Shown here piece after piece: positions 42,971 to 51,394 of a DNA stretch of 64,000 nt. The notes beneath the pieces are model-generated. The model was not told where the DNA came from, made no database searches, and worked only from the letters and a program-made list of their open reading frames with translations. A program made the translations under genes and the position numbers. This stretch comes from Fusobacterium sp. CAG:439 (GTDB lineage Bacteria > Cyanobacteriota > Vampirovibrionia > Gastranaerophilales > Gastranaerophilaceae). The stretch is from contig FR900459.1 of NCBI GenBank assembly GCA_000438175.1, positions 62,506 to 126,505 on the forward strand, written 5' to 3'. Every line of letters begins with the position of its first letter. The stretch's first letter is position 1.

Positions 42971-43777
42971 ATGAAAAAGGTTATAATTTTTTTAATATGT
43001 TTTCAAATTATTTCAATGCCAGTGTTCGCTGAATACGATTTCAGCGATGAAGCACAGGCTGAATTTGACAGGCAGAGATTTCAACAATTTCATCCGGTTG
43101 ACTTCACCAAAAAGAATAACAAAACCGAAATAAAAAATAATTTAAATGATTATACTCCCGTTCAACAAGAGTTAATTAACAATACTTATGAACAACCGCA
43201 TCAGCAGGTAATAAACGGTTATGTAGTAAAAATTCCTGCAGGTACAACTTTTCCGGTCACCTTTGATTCCGGCATAAGTTCGGGGAGTTTAGAAAAAAAC
43301 GACAGGCTTACGGCAAAATTAACCCGAGATTTTGTCTATAACGGGACTTTAATCGCTCCTGCAGGAAGCCTTGTATACGGCAATACTACAGAAGCTAAAA
43401 ATGCGGGTTATGCTTACGGAAGCGGGGCATTTGAAATAAATTTTAATGAAATACTTACCCCGGACGGCAATCTTATAAGTATTTCAACCGAAAAAATATA
43501 TATGGAAGCAAAAAGTGAACGTGCAAAAAAAATGACACGTGATGTTGTTATAGGAGCTCTCGGAAGTATGCTTGTCGGAGCTGCATTTACTGCTCTAAGC
43601 GGCAGCGATGACTGGGGTAGAAATATGCTTATATACGGTGGTATAGGTGCTGCAGGCGGAGGGCTTCGCGGAGCAATGCAAAGAGGAGAAGATATTGATA
43701 TTCCCGACGGTACTACAATTGAATTAAAACTTATACAACCTCTGACTGCTTCTCCGTATAATAATTTATTGCAGTAA
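42971..43777 (+). CDS. secreted beta-rich protein with glycine-zipper segment, 268 aa
   Basis: A signal peptide (KKVIIFLICFQIISMPVFA, residues 2-20) is followed by a Lys/Asn/Gln linker. A beta-rich domain (about 82-170) has the pattern IPAGTTFPVTFDSGISSG...NGTLIAPAGSLVYG. This pattern resembles the surface domain of VirB10/TrbI-like proteins; the resemblance is not enough to name it. Two hydrophobic Gly/Ala segments lie at about 194-210 and 222-238. It is the first of a group that continues to 48103, but it has a separate promoter. Confidence 0.55.
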   Translation: MKKVIIFLICFQIISMPVFAEYDFSDEAQAEFDRQRFQQFHPVDFTKKNNKTEIKNNLNDYTPVQQELINNTYEQPHQQVINGYVVKIPAGTTFPVTFDSGISSGSLEKNDRLTAKLTRDFVYNGTLIAPAGSLVYGNTTEAKNAGYAYGSGAFEINFNEILTPDGNLISISTEKIYMEAKSERAKKMTRDVVIGALGSMLVGAAFTALSGSDDWGRNMLIYGGIGAAGGGLRGAMQRGEDIDIPDGTTIELKLIQPLTASPYNNLLQ

Positions 43778-43796
43778 TATACAAAATATGCTATAT
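43768..43796 (+). promoter_or_regulatory. promoter of the VWA-FHA-TonB-like operon
   Basis: TTGCAG (43768-43773), a 17 bp spacer and TATATT (43791-43796) overlap the stop codon of the preceding gene. The first ATG is at 43833 after AGGCGGA. Confidence 0.55.
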
Positions 43797-43832
43797 TATT
43801 CTTAGTTATAAATTTTTAAATCAGGCGGAATA

Positions 43833-44507
43833 ATGAAATTAAATAAAAGATTAGTTACATTAGGATTATTAGTATTGATATTATCAGTTGCTTTAAAATT
43901 TATCTGGGCAGGATTAAGACAAATTAAAGTAGATGATTTTCACCCTGCTGCTGTAATTTTTGTAATAGATTCATCAGCATCAAACCAAAAATATCTGCCT
44001 GAACAGAAAAAAACTTTAAGACAAATTTGTAATTTACTTGATCCGGAAGATCAAATTAAAATATTAAGAGTTTCCGAAGATGCATATCTTATTTATGAAG
44101 GAAGCCCTATGAACGGAAGCACGATAACAAAATCAATGGACGCTTTTACCCAATATGATAAAAATGATTACGGTACTGCATACGGCGTCGGCTTAAAAAA
44201 AGCTTTTTCACATGCTCTTACAATGAAAAAAGGCGGTTATGTGCCTGCAGTTGTTGTTATAGGGGATCTCGAAAACGAAGGGGCAATTGAAAAACAGATT
44301 AATTGGGAAACTCTGCCCAAAAACGTTAAGAATGTAAAAAAATATGCACCTGATATCTCAATGATGTTTTTAGATGCACACCCTGCGAAACTGGATTTGG
44401 CAAAAGAAAAACTTACACCGGTTCTTGGAGAAAATCATCTTATTGTTGCTCCAAAACAGAATATTGACAAGTCTATAAGAAGATTTCTTCACGCAATAGG
44501 AAGATAA
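43833..44507 (+). CDS. VWA-domain membrane-anchored protein, 224 aa
   Basis: One N-terminal membrane helix (about 8-26) precedes a von Willebrand A-type domain. IFVIDSSASN carries the MIDAS DxSxS metal motif. A second strand with VVVIGDLENEG and the C-terminal helices complete the fold. The domain normally binds a partner protein through Mg2+. It is the first gene of an operon that also encodes FHA-like, TonB-like and tiny membrane proteins. Confidence 0.7.
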   Translation: MKLNKRLVTLGLLVLILSVALKFIWAGLRQIKVDDFHPAAVIFVIDSSASNQKYLPEQKKTLRQICNLLDPEDQIKILRVSEDAYLIYEGSPMNGSTITKSMDAFTQYDKNDYGTAYGVGLKKAFSHALTMKKGGYVPAVVVIGDLENEGAIEKQINWETLPKNVKNVKKYAPDISMMFLDAHPAKLDLAKEKLTPVLGENHLIVAPKQNIDKSIRRFLHAIGR

Positions 44508-44528
44508 TAATAAAAAAGAGGATAATTA

Positions 44529-46145
44529 ATGGCTATAGTAATTTCATCAACACAAGGCGAAAAAGTTTTCAGAAATAAAGACGTCATAAGTATCGGAACA
44601 AACCCTAACTGTGATGTAATTTTAAACACAGGGTACGATGTATTACTTACTCTTGAGTACAATCCTGCCGAAAATAAATGTGTTATTATAAATACTTTTA
44701 AAAGTGATAAAGTTCTTTTTAAAGGACAGCCGATAAAAAAAGTTGAAGTCGCAAGTGTTTGTAAACTTATGTTTGCAAATACTGATGAATTTATAAGTGT
44801 TAAACTTATTGCAGAAGCACCTGTTGCACATACAAAAACAGTTACATCAATCGGGAAAGAAGATTTAACCGAAGACGATATTAAAGGTTTATACGGAAAA
44901 GATGTTAATGCCGTCACAAAAGTCAAACTCGAAAAACAAAAAGAAGATTTGGAAAATGCCCGTGTAGCCATTATTAAACAGGTTGCATTCCATATAAACG
45001 ACCTTAAGCAAAAACTTTCAACAAATTCAAAAACAAGTATCTTTTTGCATGTTGCAATGTTTTTAAGCTCAATGGTATGTGCTTTCGGGGTATCAAATTA
45101 TCTTATGGGGCTTACCATTAAGGAATCCGCAAATTTCCTCCATCTTCCGACAAATATTAAAGTTTGGGGGGTATATACAATTCTGATTTACGGTATTTGC
45201 CTGCTTTTAAAACAGGGGATATATTTATATCTTCAGAGCAGCATTCAAAAAGAAATGTCAAAATCCGCAAAACTCGGGCAAAGTTTTATGCTTATTTTCT
45301 CATTAATCTTTGTACTCGGGATTTATGTCGTAAACCTTGTTTACTATATGAATTTAAATGATTTTATGACATTTGCGATATTTATTTCCTTCTTCTTCTC
45401 GGGAATTATGGCAGTTCTTGCAATAAGCTGCGGATATTTCAAGTGCAACGGTATGGAATGGACTATGACGCTTGATAAATATGAATACAGAGAAGATTTT
45501 GAAAGTGTTATTAAATCTTACAGACAGTGGATTGAAAGGTATATTAACAGTTTAAGCAACTCAAAACTTCAATACATAAGAGATAAAATGTTTAATCTTC
45601 AGCTTAAATCTGTCGGAGAAACCATAGTAGGTATATTGACAGCACCGTTTCTTGCATACGGTGTCTCCAACACTCTTGCAATGTGCTTTCCGGAAGCTGC
45701 AGGCTGGGTAAGAATTTCAGGATTGAGAATAAGCCCTGTATTTTTAACACTTGCAACATTTTTGATTATTTTTGCATTTTTCTCATTTGTTAATGCATTT
45801 TTATGTACTAAAAAAGTTCAAGGCTCGCAGGTAATTAAGCAGGACGGATTTTCGGATTACCAGCACCACGGAGTTACAATATACGGTCTGGAAGGGGTCA
45901 GAAGATTAAATTCAGAAAAAAATCGTTCCATGGCAATTGCCTGTGCAATCATATTTATTGAATTTGCAATGAACATATCTTATTTTATGACCGAAATCGG
46001 CGGAGATATGCAGGGGATGTTCCTAAGTTTGGTTGCCGCACTTGTTCCGACAGCTCTTTTAATTGCGGAAACAATGATGCTGAGCCAGACTAAATTTGAA
46101 ATTTATGCTTGCGACGAACTGTTATCAAAAGTAGATAAAGATTAG
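44529..46145 (+). CDS. FHA-like domain protein with six or more membrane helices, 538 aa
   Basis: The N-terminal 100 residues look like an FHA fold: VFRNKDVISIGTNPNCDVIL, then a TLEYNPAENKCVIINTF strand pair. FHA domains bind phosphothreonine; the usual RIGR motif reads SIGT here, so phosphopeptide binding is uncertain. A coiled coil (about 135-165) is followed by at least six hydrophobic helices (from about 175 to 520). GAGGATAATTA precedes ATG 44529. It lies 21 bp after the VWA gene, and the next ATG is 1 nt after its stop. Confidence 0.6.
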   Translation: MAIVISSTQGEKVFRNKDVISIGTNPNCDVILNTGYDVLLTLEYNPAENKCVIINTFKSDKVLFKGQPIKKVEVASVCKLMFANTDEFISVKLIAEAPVAHTKTVTSIGKEDLTEDDIKGLYGKDVNAVTKVKLEKQKEDLENARVAIIKQVAFHINDLKQKLSTNSKTSIFLHVAMFLSSMVCAFGVSNYLMGLTIKESANFLHLPTNIKVWGVYTILIYGICLLLKQGIYLYLQSSIQKEMSKSAKLGQSFMLIFSLIFVLGIYVVNLVYYMNLNDFMTFAIFISFFFSGIMAVLAISCGYFKCNGMEWTMTLDKYEYREDFESVIKSYRQWIERYINSLSNSKLQYIRDKMFNLQLKSVGETIVGILTAPFLAYGVSNTLAMCFPEAAGWVRISGLRISPVFLTLATFLIIFAFFSFVNAFLCTKKVQGSQVIKQDGFSDYQHHGVTIYGLEGVRRLNSEKNRSMAIACAIIFIEFAMNISYFMTEIGGDMQGMFLSLVAALVPTALLIAETMMLSQTKFEIYACDELLSKVDKD

Positions 46146-46146
46146 T

Positions 46147-46947
46147 ATGGATATTCTAAAAGTATTTGTAATAATTGCATTTATTATAGCAACTGTTTGC
46201 ACAATTAAATTTCATCCTGAAATGCACCACCCGATGATAATTGAAGATGCGGACTTTAAGCTGACAAGAATAAGCGATACACTATCCGCAAAAAATATTC
46301 CGGTCAGTCAGCCGGCAAAGTCGCCGCCCGTACGTCAAAATGAAATAAAAATACAGCCTCAGCCGGTACAGTCACAGACAGAGTATATTAAAACAGAAGA
46401 GGTTAAACCTGTAAAATCAGAAAAAAGAATTAAACCTGAAACTACTCCCGAAGATACATCTCAAATTGAGCTGCTCCAACAAATAATCAAAGAAGCGGAA
46501 AAAGAAATAGAACCACATGTTTCTGAACATACACAAACAGCACAAAAGCCTAAACAACAAAACAGTAATTTCAAAAATCCGTATATGACCGAGCAGGAAG
46601 AAATTATTGCCTGGAACAGATGGAGAAGTAATATTCAAAATCAGATTATGAAAGATTCGAATATAGACTACGCTCCGCTTGGTACACTGTTCCTATTTAC
46701 ATTTGTTGTAGACAAATACGGAAATGTATCTAACATAAAAGTAGAATGCTCAAATCCCGCGTTTCTGGATGTTGCAAGGAACAATGTTAAACCTGCAATT
46801 GCAAAATTGCAGAAAAAACCGATTTTAAATTTTCCAAGAGGTACACAGAGAACATCAACCGTTGTAACAGGTTTGTTCCTGATAGGCACTCAGGAAAGAT
46901 ATTCCACTCCTAATGATTTTTCGGACTATGAAAGGGTTACATACTGA
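46147..46947 (+). CDS. TonB-like membrane protein, 266 aa
   Basis: An N-terminal membrane helix (about 3-20) is followed by a Pro/Glu/Lys/Gln-rich linker (about 50-145). A C-terminal domain of about 110 residues resembles TonB_C: TLFLFTFVVDKYGNVSNIKVECSNPAFLDVA. That layout spans the periplasm. There is no ExbB/ExbD beside it, so the partner is unknown. The stop TGA overlaps the next ATG. Confidence 0.6.
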   Translation: MDILKVFVIIAFIIATVCTIKFHPEMHHPMIIEDADFKLTRISDTLSAKNIPVSQPAKSPPVRQNEIKIQPQPVQSQTEYIKTEEVKPVKSEKRIKPETTPEDTSQIELLQQIIKEAEKEIEPHVSEHTQTAQKPKQQNSNFKNPYMTEQEEIIAWNRWRSNIQNQIMKDSNIDYAPLGTLFLFTFVVDKYGNVSNIKVECSNPAFLDVARNNVKPAIAKLQKKPILNFPRGTQRTSTVVTGLFLIGTQERYSTPNDFSDYERVTY

Positions 46948-47087
46948 TGAACGGAACAAAAATTGCAATAGTATCAATTATCATACTTGTAATCTTAGCT
47001 TTATCAACGGCACTCATTGCGAATATTAAACCTAAGATGCACAAAACGATTATGCTCGAAAATATTATTTTTAAAAGGAGTAAATAA
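46947..47087 (+). CDS. small single-helix membrane protein, 46 aa
   Basis: ATG 46947 overlaps the preceding stop (TGATG). The sequence is MNGTKIAIVSIIILVILALS, then a short basic tail ending in FKRSK. One membrane helix lies at about residues 6-25. No family is recognised. Its overlapping position and conserved spacing support a real coupled gene. Confidence 0.55.
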   Translation: MNGTKIAIVSIIILVILALSTALIANIKPKMHKTIMLENIIFKRSK

Positions 47088-47267
47088 GTGTTTGGAATAA
47101 TATGTACTCTGATTTGCATACTTCTCGAAATACCGTTTGCAATAAAATTCGTTAAAGCTAAAAGAAACTTTGATATAATAAGGCAAACGGCAATCTTATT
47201 GATTATGCTTATTATAGGACTTATATTCTTCGGAATTTATAAATTAGGATTATTTGTGATAAGATAG
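47088..47267 (+). CDS. small two-helix membrane protein, 59 aa
   Basis: It starts with GTG 47088, directly after the preceding stop, with AAAAGGAG 7 nt upstream. The protein begins MFGIICTLICILLEIPFAIK and ends with a second helix (LLIMLIIGLIFFGIY). No family is recognised. The next gene follows 7 bp downstream. Confidence 0.55.
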   Translation: MFGIICTLICILLEIPFAIKFVKAKRNFDIIRQTAILLIMLIIGLIFFGIYKLGLFVIR

Positions 47268-47274
47268 GTTTGTT

Positions 47275-47682
47275 ATGTACAGATGTAAAGAATGCAAAGC
47301 AGAATATAAAACAAAAGTTGATTACTGCGACTGCGGCAATAACACTTTTGATTACATTGAAGAAGCTATCCCGCAAAAGCCCAAACAGCCTTTGACGCTT
47401 GAACAAAAATCCGAATTTGTTTCAAGAGTATTTTTTGCAATATGTTTAATTTTATCAATTATAATTTGGATGATACCTGTAGGGAAGGCTCCGGTAAAAA
47501 AACAGGCATCAAAGCCCAAACCCGCAGCAGTAAAAAATATTCCGACCATTGACAAAATATGGGATGATACACCGATTTATCAACCATTAAAAAGTGAGCT
47601 GCAGCCGGAAGTTAACAGGACCGAATACCCTCGCCAGTTAGCGTCAACGTCTGCAGACTATGCCAGGCAAAGCTATAATTAG
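47275..47682 (+). CDS. zinc-ribbon membrane protein, 135 aa (likely N-terminal part of a split TonB-like protein)
   Basis: A rubredoxin-like zinc ribbon at the N-terminus (YRCKECKAEY and DYCDCGN) is followed by a membrane helix (about 52-69) and a basic, Pro-rich linker. The protein ends without a C-terminal domain. The next frame (+1) continues with a similar linker and a TonB_C-like domain at 47660. Together the two parts would make the same layout as the protein at 46147. A frameshift is likely, but a two-gene overlap is not excluded. Confidence 0.6.
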   Translation: MYRCKECKAEYKTKVDYCDCGNNTFDYIEEAIPQKPKQPLTLEQKSEFVSRVFFAICLILSIIIWMIPVGKAPVKKQASKPKPAAVKNIPTIDKIWDDTPIYQPLKSELQPEVNRTEYPRQLASTSADYARQSYN

Positions 47683-48103
47683 TCAAAATGTAAAAAAAAC
47701 TCCGATAACAAAAAAAACTGCACCAGAAATTGTTCAACAAGAGAAAAAGATTGTTGTTGAAAAACCAGTTCCCGCACAACCGCCCAAACCCGTTTATAAT
47801 CCCAACAGCGCGGAAATGCTGAGGTATAAAAATAATTTACGTGCAGCTTTGTTTTCTAAATTTGCAGTAGGAAGTATTCAAGGTTCAGGAGAATGTTCTA
47901 TCAGTTTTTCAGTCGATAAAACCGGAAAGCTTATAAACAGAAAATTTACTAAAGAATCTTCAAATAAAGGCTTAAATGATACTGTTTATTACATGATGAT
48001 GAGCGTTCCGCGCTTTTCTGCACCGCCAAAAGAATACAGCGGAGAAACAATACAAATGAATTTCAAAATAAACAACGGAGATTACGAAATAACAATATTT
48101 TAG
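47660..48103 (+). CDS. TonB_C-like domain protein, 147 aa (likely C-terminal part of a split gene)
   Basis: It overlaps the zinc-ribbon gene by 23 bp in the +1 frame. ATG 47660 has no ribosome-binding site. The protein has a Lys/Pro linker (about 10-45) and a C-terminal TonB_C-like domain: CSISFSVDKTGKLINRKFTK and FSAPPKEYSGETIQMNFKI. It has no signal peptide or membrane anchor, so it would not reach the periplasm on its own. The upstream frame is open only back to 47642. Confidence 0.55.
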   Translation: MPGKAIISQNVKKTPITKKTAPEIVQQEKKIVVEKPVPAQPPKPVYNPNSAEMLRYKNNLRAALFSKFAVGSIQGSGECSISFSVDKTGKLINRKFTKESSNKGLNDTVYYMMMSVPRFSAPPKEYSGETIQMNFKINNGDYEITIF

Positions 48104-48432
48104 AATGCAGATAAAATTCGGTAAATCAGTCTTATTTCATCATCAGCAGCATTATCTACAATTTTATGCAGGCTTTCTTTTATTTCATTAACAGGTTTAA
48201 AATGGTTATACATATATAACTGGTAAGGCTCAACCTCAAGAGCTTCTGCAATTTTTTCAAGGTTTTCATCCGACGGATGATACAAACCGGTTTCAATTTT
48301 ACTGATGCTTGTAGAACCTAAGTCTGTAAGCTCTGCAAGATATTCCTGCGTATAGTGTTTTTTTATACGTAATTCTTTAATTCTTTTACCGAGCAATTTT
48401 TTTAAGTTTGACATATTTTTATTTTCTTTCAT
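48100..48432 (-). CDS. XRE-family transcriptional regulator
   Basis: The protein is 110 aa from ATG 48432 (MKENKN), or 104 aa from ATG 48414 (MSNLKK). An N-terminal HTH of the XRE/Cro type has GKRIKELRIKKHYTQEYLAEL and STSISKIETGLYHPSDENLEKI. A C-terminal helical tail follows. It is divergent from the pilin gene at 48567. A palindrome at the shared promoter is the likely target. It probably represses the pilin and itself. Confidence 0.8.
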   Translation of the reverse strand: MKENKNMSNLKKLLGKRIKELRIKKHYTQEYLAELTDLGSTSISKIETGLYHPSDENLEKIAEALEVEPYQLYMYNHFKPVNEIKESLHKIVDNAADDEIRLIYRILSAF

Positions 48433-48457
48433 AGTTACTATCTTGTTAATTAACTTT

Positions 48458-48501
48458 AACAGCAAAATTAACTTGACATTTTGCTGTTTAGCGCCTATAC
48501 T
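48458..48501 (+). promoter_or_regulatory. promoter with palindromic operator of the pilin at 48567
   Basis: TTGACA (48473-48478), a 17 bp spacer and TATACT (48496-48501). The perfect inverted repeat AACAGCAAAA-N11-TTTTGCTGTT (48458-48488) embraces the -35. It lies next to the XRE gene, its likely repressor. Confidence 0.7.
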
Positions 48502-48566
48502 TTCCGTAAAAGAGCAATTAAATACTGAAAATTTGCGGTGTTATAACAAGTATAGGAGATAAAAAT

Positions 48567-49220
48567 ATGAAAATAACAAACGGTTTCACGCTTGCAGAAA
48601 TATTAATAACACTTGGTATTATAGGTGTTGTTGCCGCAATTACTTTACCGTCAATAATATCAAATTATAAAAAACAGGTAATAAAAACGGGATTTAAAAA
48701 AGCTTACTCAGTAATCTCACAAGCATATAATCTTGCATTTACGGATCTGGGCTATCCTACAAACTGCCATTACGGGGATTACGGCGAAGGACATCAAGGA
48801 AGTGAATGTCCTCTCCTCAAAGAAGCTGTTGAAAACAGACTACAAACAGTAAAAATATGTAAAGGTCGTATTTTTTCAGATGGCTGTGTCCCGGAATATA
48901 CAGATCAAAAATCTTTAGGATTGAGCGGTGGTTGTGTAGGAATGTCCAGATCAGAACTTGAAAAATATTCAACAGCTTATGTTTTGTCTGACGGCCTGAT
49001 ATTATTTCTATACGGGACCGATACCCCGTCAGGCATTATAGGCTCGCCTGCTTTGATTTATGCGGATGTTAACGGGCAAAAGGGACCTAATAAATGGGGG
49101 CATGATGTATTTGGCTTCAAATTAATAACTACAACGTCAGATGTCCCCAAAATCGAACCGGGAAGCCATTGTTTTATTAATGAAGACGGAGCTTATGATG
49201 TTGAAGACATTATAAACTGA
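48567..49220 (+). CDS. type IV pilin-like protein
   Basis: This 217 aa prepilin has a short leader, MKITNG, before FTLAEILITLGIIGVVAAI. It differs from the 6113/7162/17699 set after the N-helix: SNYKKQVIKTGFKKAYSVISQ and several Cys follow. The DVNGQKGPNKWGHD motif is present, but not the ILNDNWEM end. AGGAGAT lies before the ATG. It is controlled by a strong promoter and a palindrome next to an XRE regulator. Confidence 0.85.
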   Translation: MKITNGFTLAEILITLGIIGVVAAITLPSIISNYKKQVIKTGFKKAYSVISQAYNLAFTDLGYPTNCHYGDYGEGHQGSECPLLKEAVENRLQTVKICKGRIFSDGCVPEYTDQKSLGLSGGCVGMSRSELEKYSTAYVLSDGLILFLYGTDTPSGIIGSPALIYADVNGQKGPNKWGHDVFGFKLITTTSDVPKIEPGSHCFINEDGAYDVEDIIN

Positions 49221-49950
49221 AGTTAAAATTCAGAATAATAACAATTTCTTCGTTAAAAAAGTCTTTCGGGAAAGGTTTAAAAGGAGCAGCAGTTTTTATT
49301 GCCGCACCGGCATTATCATCAAGAGCTTTAATTTTGGAAGACTTTAAAATTCTGCATTTTTTTACGGAGCCGTCTTTATTTAGAGTTAAAGCCATCTGAA
49401 CCAGCAAATCTTTCTGCCCTTTTGCAAGAATATCAATTTGTTTTCTCGGAGGTACTTTCCAGCTTTTTATAACCTTTTCTTTTACTTCTTTGACGTAAGG
49501 GGAGTAATCAACATATTTTCCTGTTGAACTGAATATAAAAGACTCTTTGTCGGAAACAAAAATCTGAACTGCATGCAAGCTTCCGGAAGGATAATCATAA
49601 ATAATTCTGCATTTCATAAGTTCCGGACGTCTGAAAGATATATATTTAAGTTCATTTGTTTCTGCATTAAATATAAGCTCAGCCCCGCTGTATTTTACAT
49701 AATAATAAGCTTTATTCTGCGTTCCGTCATCTTTTACAAGTGTAAAATCATGATAATATTTAGGGTATTTATCTGTTTTTATTACGGGTTTAATCTTGCT
49801 GAAAATAATTGCAAGAGTTTCATTAATCTTTTCATAACTTGTACTTTGAGCCGGCTGTAAAAATTCAGGCTCAATTTTAACGTAACTTGAAGCCATAACA
49901 TTTGAGGACATCAAAAATAATATCGAACACAATATAAATAACTTTTTCAT
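49210..49950 (-). CDS. secreted protein with TonB_C-like C-terminal domain, 246 aa
   Basis: ATG 49950 is chosen because GGAG lies 7 nt upstream. It begins a signal peptide (MKKLFILCSILFLMSSNVMA). The C-terminal 90 residues have WKVPPRKQ and the pattern VQMALTLNKDGSVKKCRILKSS of TonB_C-like domains. There is no long Pro linker, so this is not a classical TonB. Its end overlaps the pilin end by 11 bp. Confidence 0.6.
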   Translation of the reverse strand: MKKLFILCSILFLMSSNVMASSYVKIEPEFLQPAQSTSYEKINETLAIIFSKIKPVIKTDKYPKYYHDFTLVKDDGTQNKAYYYVKYSGAELIFNAETNELKYISFRRPELMKCRIIYDYPSGSLHAVQIFVSDKESFIFSSTGKYVDYSPYVKEVKEKVIKSWKVPPRKQIDILAKGQKDLLVQMALTLNKDGSVKKCRILKSSKIKALDDNAGAAIKTAAPFKPFPKDFFNEEIVIILNFNFSL

Positions 49951-50170
49951 AATATAACTCCAATAAAAATTATACCATAAACATAGAATAATTGACAATT
50001 TATGGCTTTTTACTAAAAAAAATTATTTAAGAAATGTAAAAAAGTTATATAGAAACTTAAAGAATAGCAGAAAAATTCCGTCAATATTTTTGTGAAAGAG
50101 AATATTGACTTCGGTCAAAAAAACATTAAAAGGAGTAGAAAGCAGTACAGAAAGATTAAAGGATAAGTGT

Positions 50171-50665
50171 ATGACATCAATCAGTTCAATCAACGGTGCA
50201 TCTGCAGCGGTATCAACCTATAAATGCGACGAACTGAGTTCTTCTACAAAGCAGAAACTTGAGGCACTCGGGATTGACCCTGCATCAGTAACTTCCGAGG
50301 CGCAGGCACAGGCATTGATTGCGCAGGCGGAAGCAACAAAACATCAACAAAATTCGGGACAGCAGCAACAAGGAGGTAATTCATCAGAGCAAGAGCTTAT
50401 GTCAGAAGCTAAAGACCTTGCATCAACAGTTGGCGTAACAGTTTCATCGAACGATACATTGGATGATATTATTGACAATATTTCCGCAGAAATTCAGGTT
50501 ATGCTGAATTCTCAGGATCAGTCAAAAGTATCTGCAGCACAAGGTTATCAGTCACAACTCGCAAGTATTTCAGACAGAGCAGACTCAATACAGACAACAC
50601 AACAGAATATTTTTAACGCAATGGATATGATATCTGTAAGCAACAAATATGCTTTGGGCTTATAG
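50171..50665 (+). CDS. hypothetical Gln/Ser/Ala-rich protein, 164 aa
   Basis: No family is recognised. ATG 50171 (MTSISSINGASAAVS) has AAAGGA 7 nt upstream; an in-frame TTG earlier has none. Low-complexity Ala/Gln/Ser stretches (about 55-80) lie between two helical parts. There is no signal peptide. Its opening, SISSINGAS, resembles that of the gene at 41880. Confidence 0.5.
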   Translation: MTSISSINGASAAVSTYKCDELSSSTKQKLEALGIDPASVTSEAQAQALIAQAEATKHQQNSGQQQQGGNSSEQELMSEAKDLASTVGVTVSSNDTLDDIIDNISAEIQVMLNSQDQSKVSAAQGYQSQLASISDRADSIQTTQQNIFNAMDMISVSNKYALGL

Positions 50666-50701
50666 AAGGAGTTTTCAGAGAAACTAAAAATTAAAAATTT
50701 G

Positions 50702-50732
50702 AAAAGGCTTTCATTATTTATGAAAGCCTTTT
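50702..50732. terminator. bidirectional intrinsic terminator
   Basis: AAAAGGCTTTCA pairs with TGAAAGCCTTTT around a 7 nt loop. It lies between the 164 aa gene and the convergent acetyltransferase. Confidence 0.75.
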
Positions 50733-50739
50733 AGGTTAT

Positions 50740-51297
50740 TTATTTTACCTCTTTAATTACTTTACAAGGAGTTCCCGCAGCTATAACGTTAGAAGGAATA
50801 TCTTTAGTCACGACGCTTCCTGCGCCTATAACTACATTATCTCCGATTGTAACCCCCGGCATTACACATACATGCCCGCCAATCCAAACGTTGTTTCCGA
50901 TTTTTATTGGATAAGCATATTCCAATCCTGCATTACGTTGTTCAACATCAACAGGGTGACCCGCCGTATAAAACCCGCAAAAAGGTCCGATAAAAACATT
51001 ATCCCCGAACGTAACTTTAGCAGGATCAAGAATTACACAATTATGATTTGAATAGAAATTTTCGCCAATTTCTATATTATAACCATAGTCACACCAGAAA
51101 TCCTGCTCAATCCAAAAATTTTTACCTGTTTTTCCAAGAATTTGACGGAGTAATTCTTTTCGTTCTTCGGTTTTATCGGGAGATAAAGCATTATACCTGC
51201 TGCATAAGCACTTGCATTTAATCCTTTCGTCCGCAAGTTCTTTATCGTAATTTGCATCATACATAAGACCATTTAACATTTTTTCTTTTTCTCTCAT
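50740..51297 (-). CDS. maltose/galactoside O-acetyltransferase-like (hexapeptide repeat)
   Basis: The protein is 185 aa from ATG 51297 (GAGGAG upstream). An N-terminal helical part (YDANYDKELADERIKCK) is followed by a left-handed beta-helix of hexapeptide repeats (IEIGENFYSNHNC, VTFGDNVFIGP, IKIGNNVWIGG, VTIGDNVVIGAGSVV). The catalytic His lies in the TAGHPVD motif. It acetylates a sugar with acetyl-CoA; the true substrate is unknown. Confidence 0.85.
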   Translation of the reverse strand: MREKEKMLNGLMYDANYDKELADERIKCKCLCSRYNALSPDKTEERKELLRQILGKTGKNFWIEQDFWCDYGYNIEIGENFYSNHNCVILDPAKVTFGDNVFIGPFCGFYTAGHPVDVEQRNAGLEYAYPIKIGNNVWIGGHVCVMPGVTIGDNVVIGAGSVVTKDIPSNVIAAGTPCKVIKEVK

Positions 51298-51394
51298 AAA
51301 TTTAACTCCTCTTTCTGTCAAAAAATAATAACACAAAAAATATCCTGACGAGTAATGAACTTTATCTTTCCGCAAAAAACAATAAAAAGGTTAA

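Noticed and set aside
46937-47119. Minus-strand ORFs over the small membrane genes
   Set aside because: The plus-strand small ORFs have overlapping starts and ribosome-binding sites in operon order; the minus-strand frames have neither.
48458-48488. CRISPR-like or rho-independent hairpin
   Set aside because: There is only one inverted repeat, with no T-run, and it surrounds a -35 box; an operator fits better.
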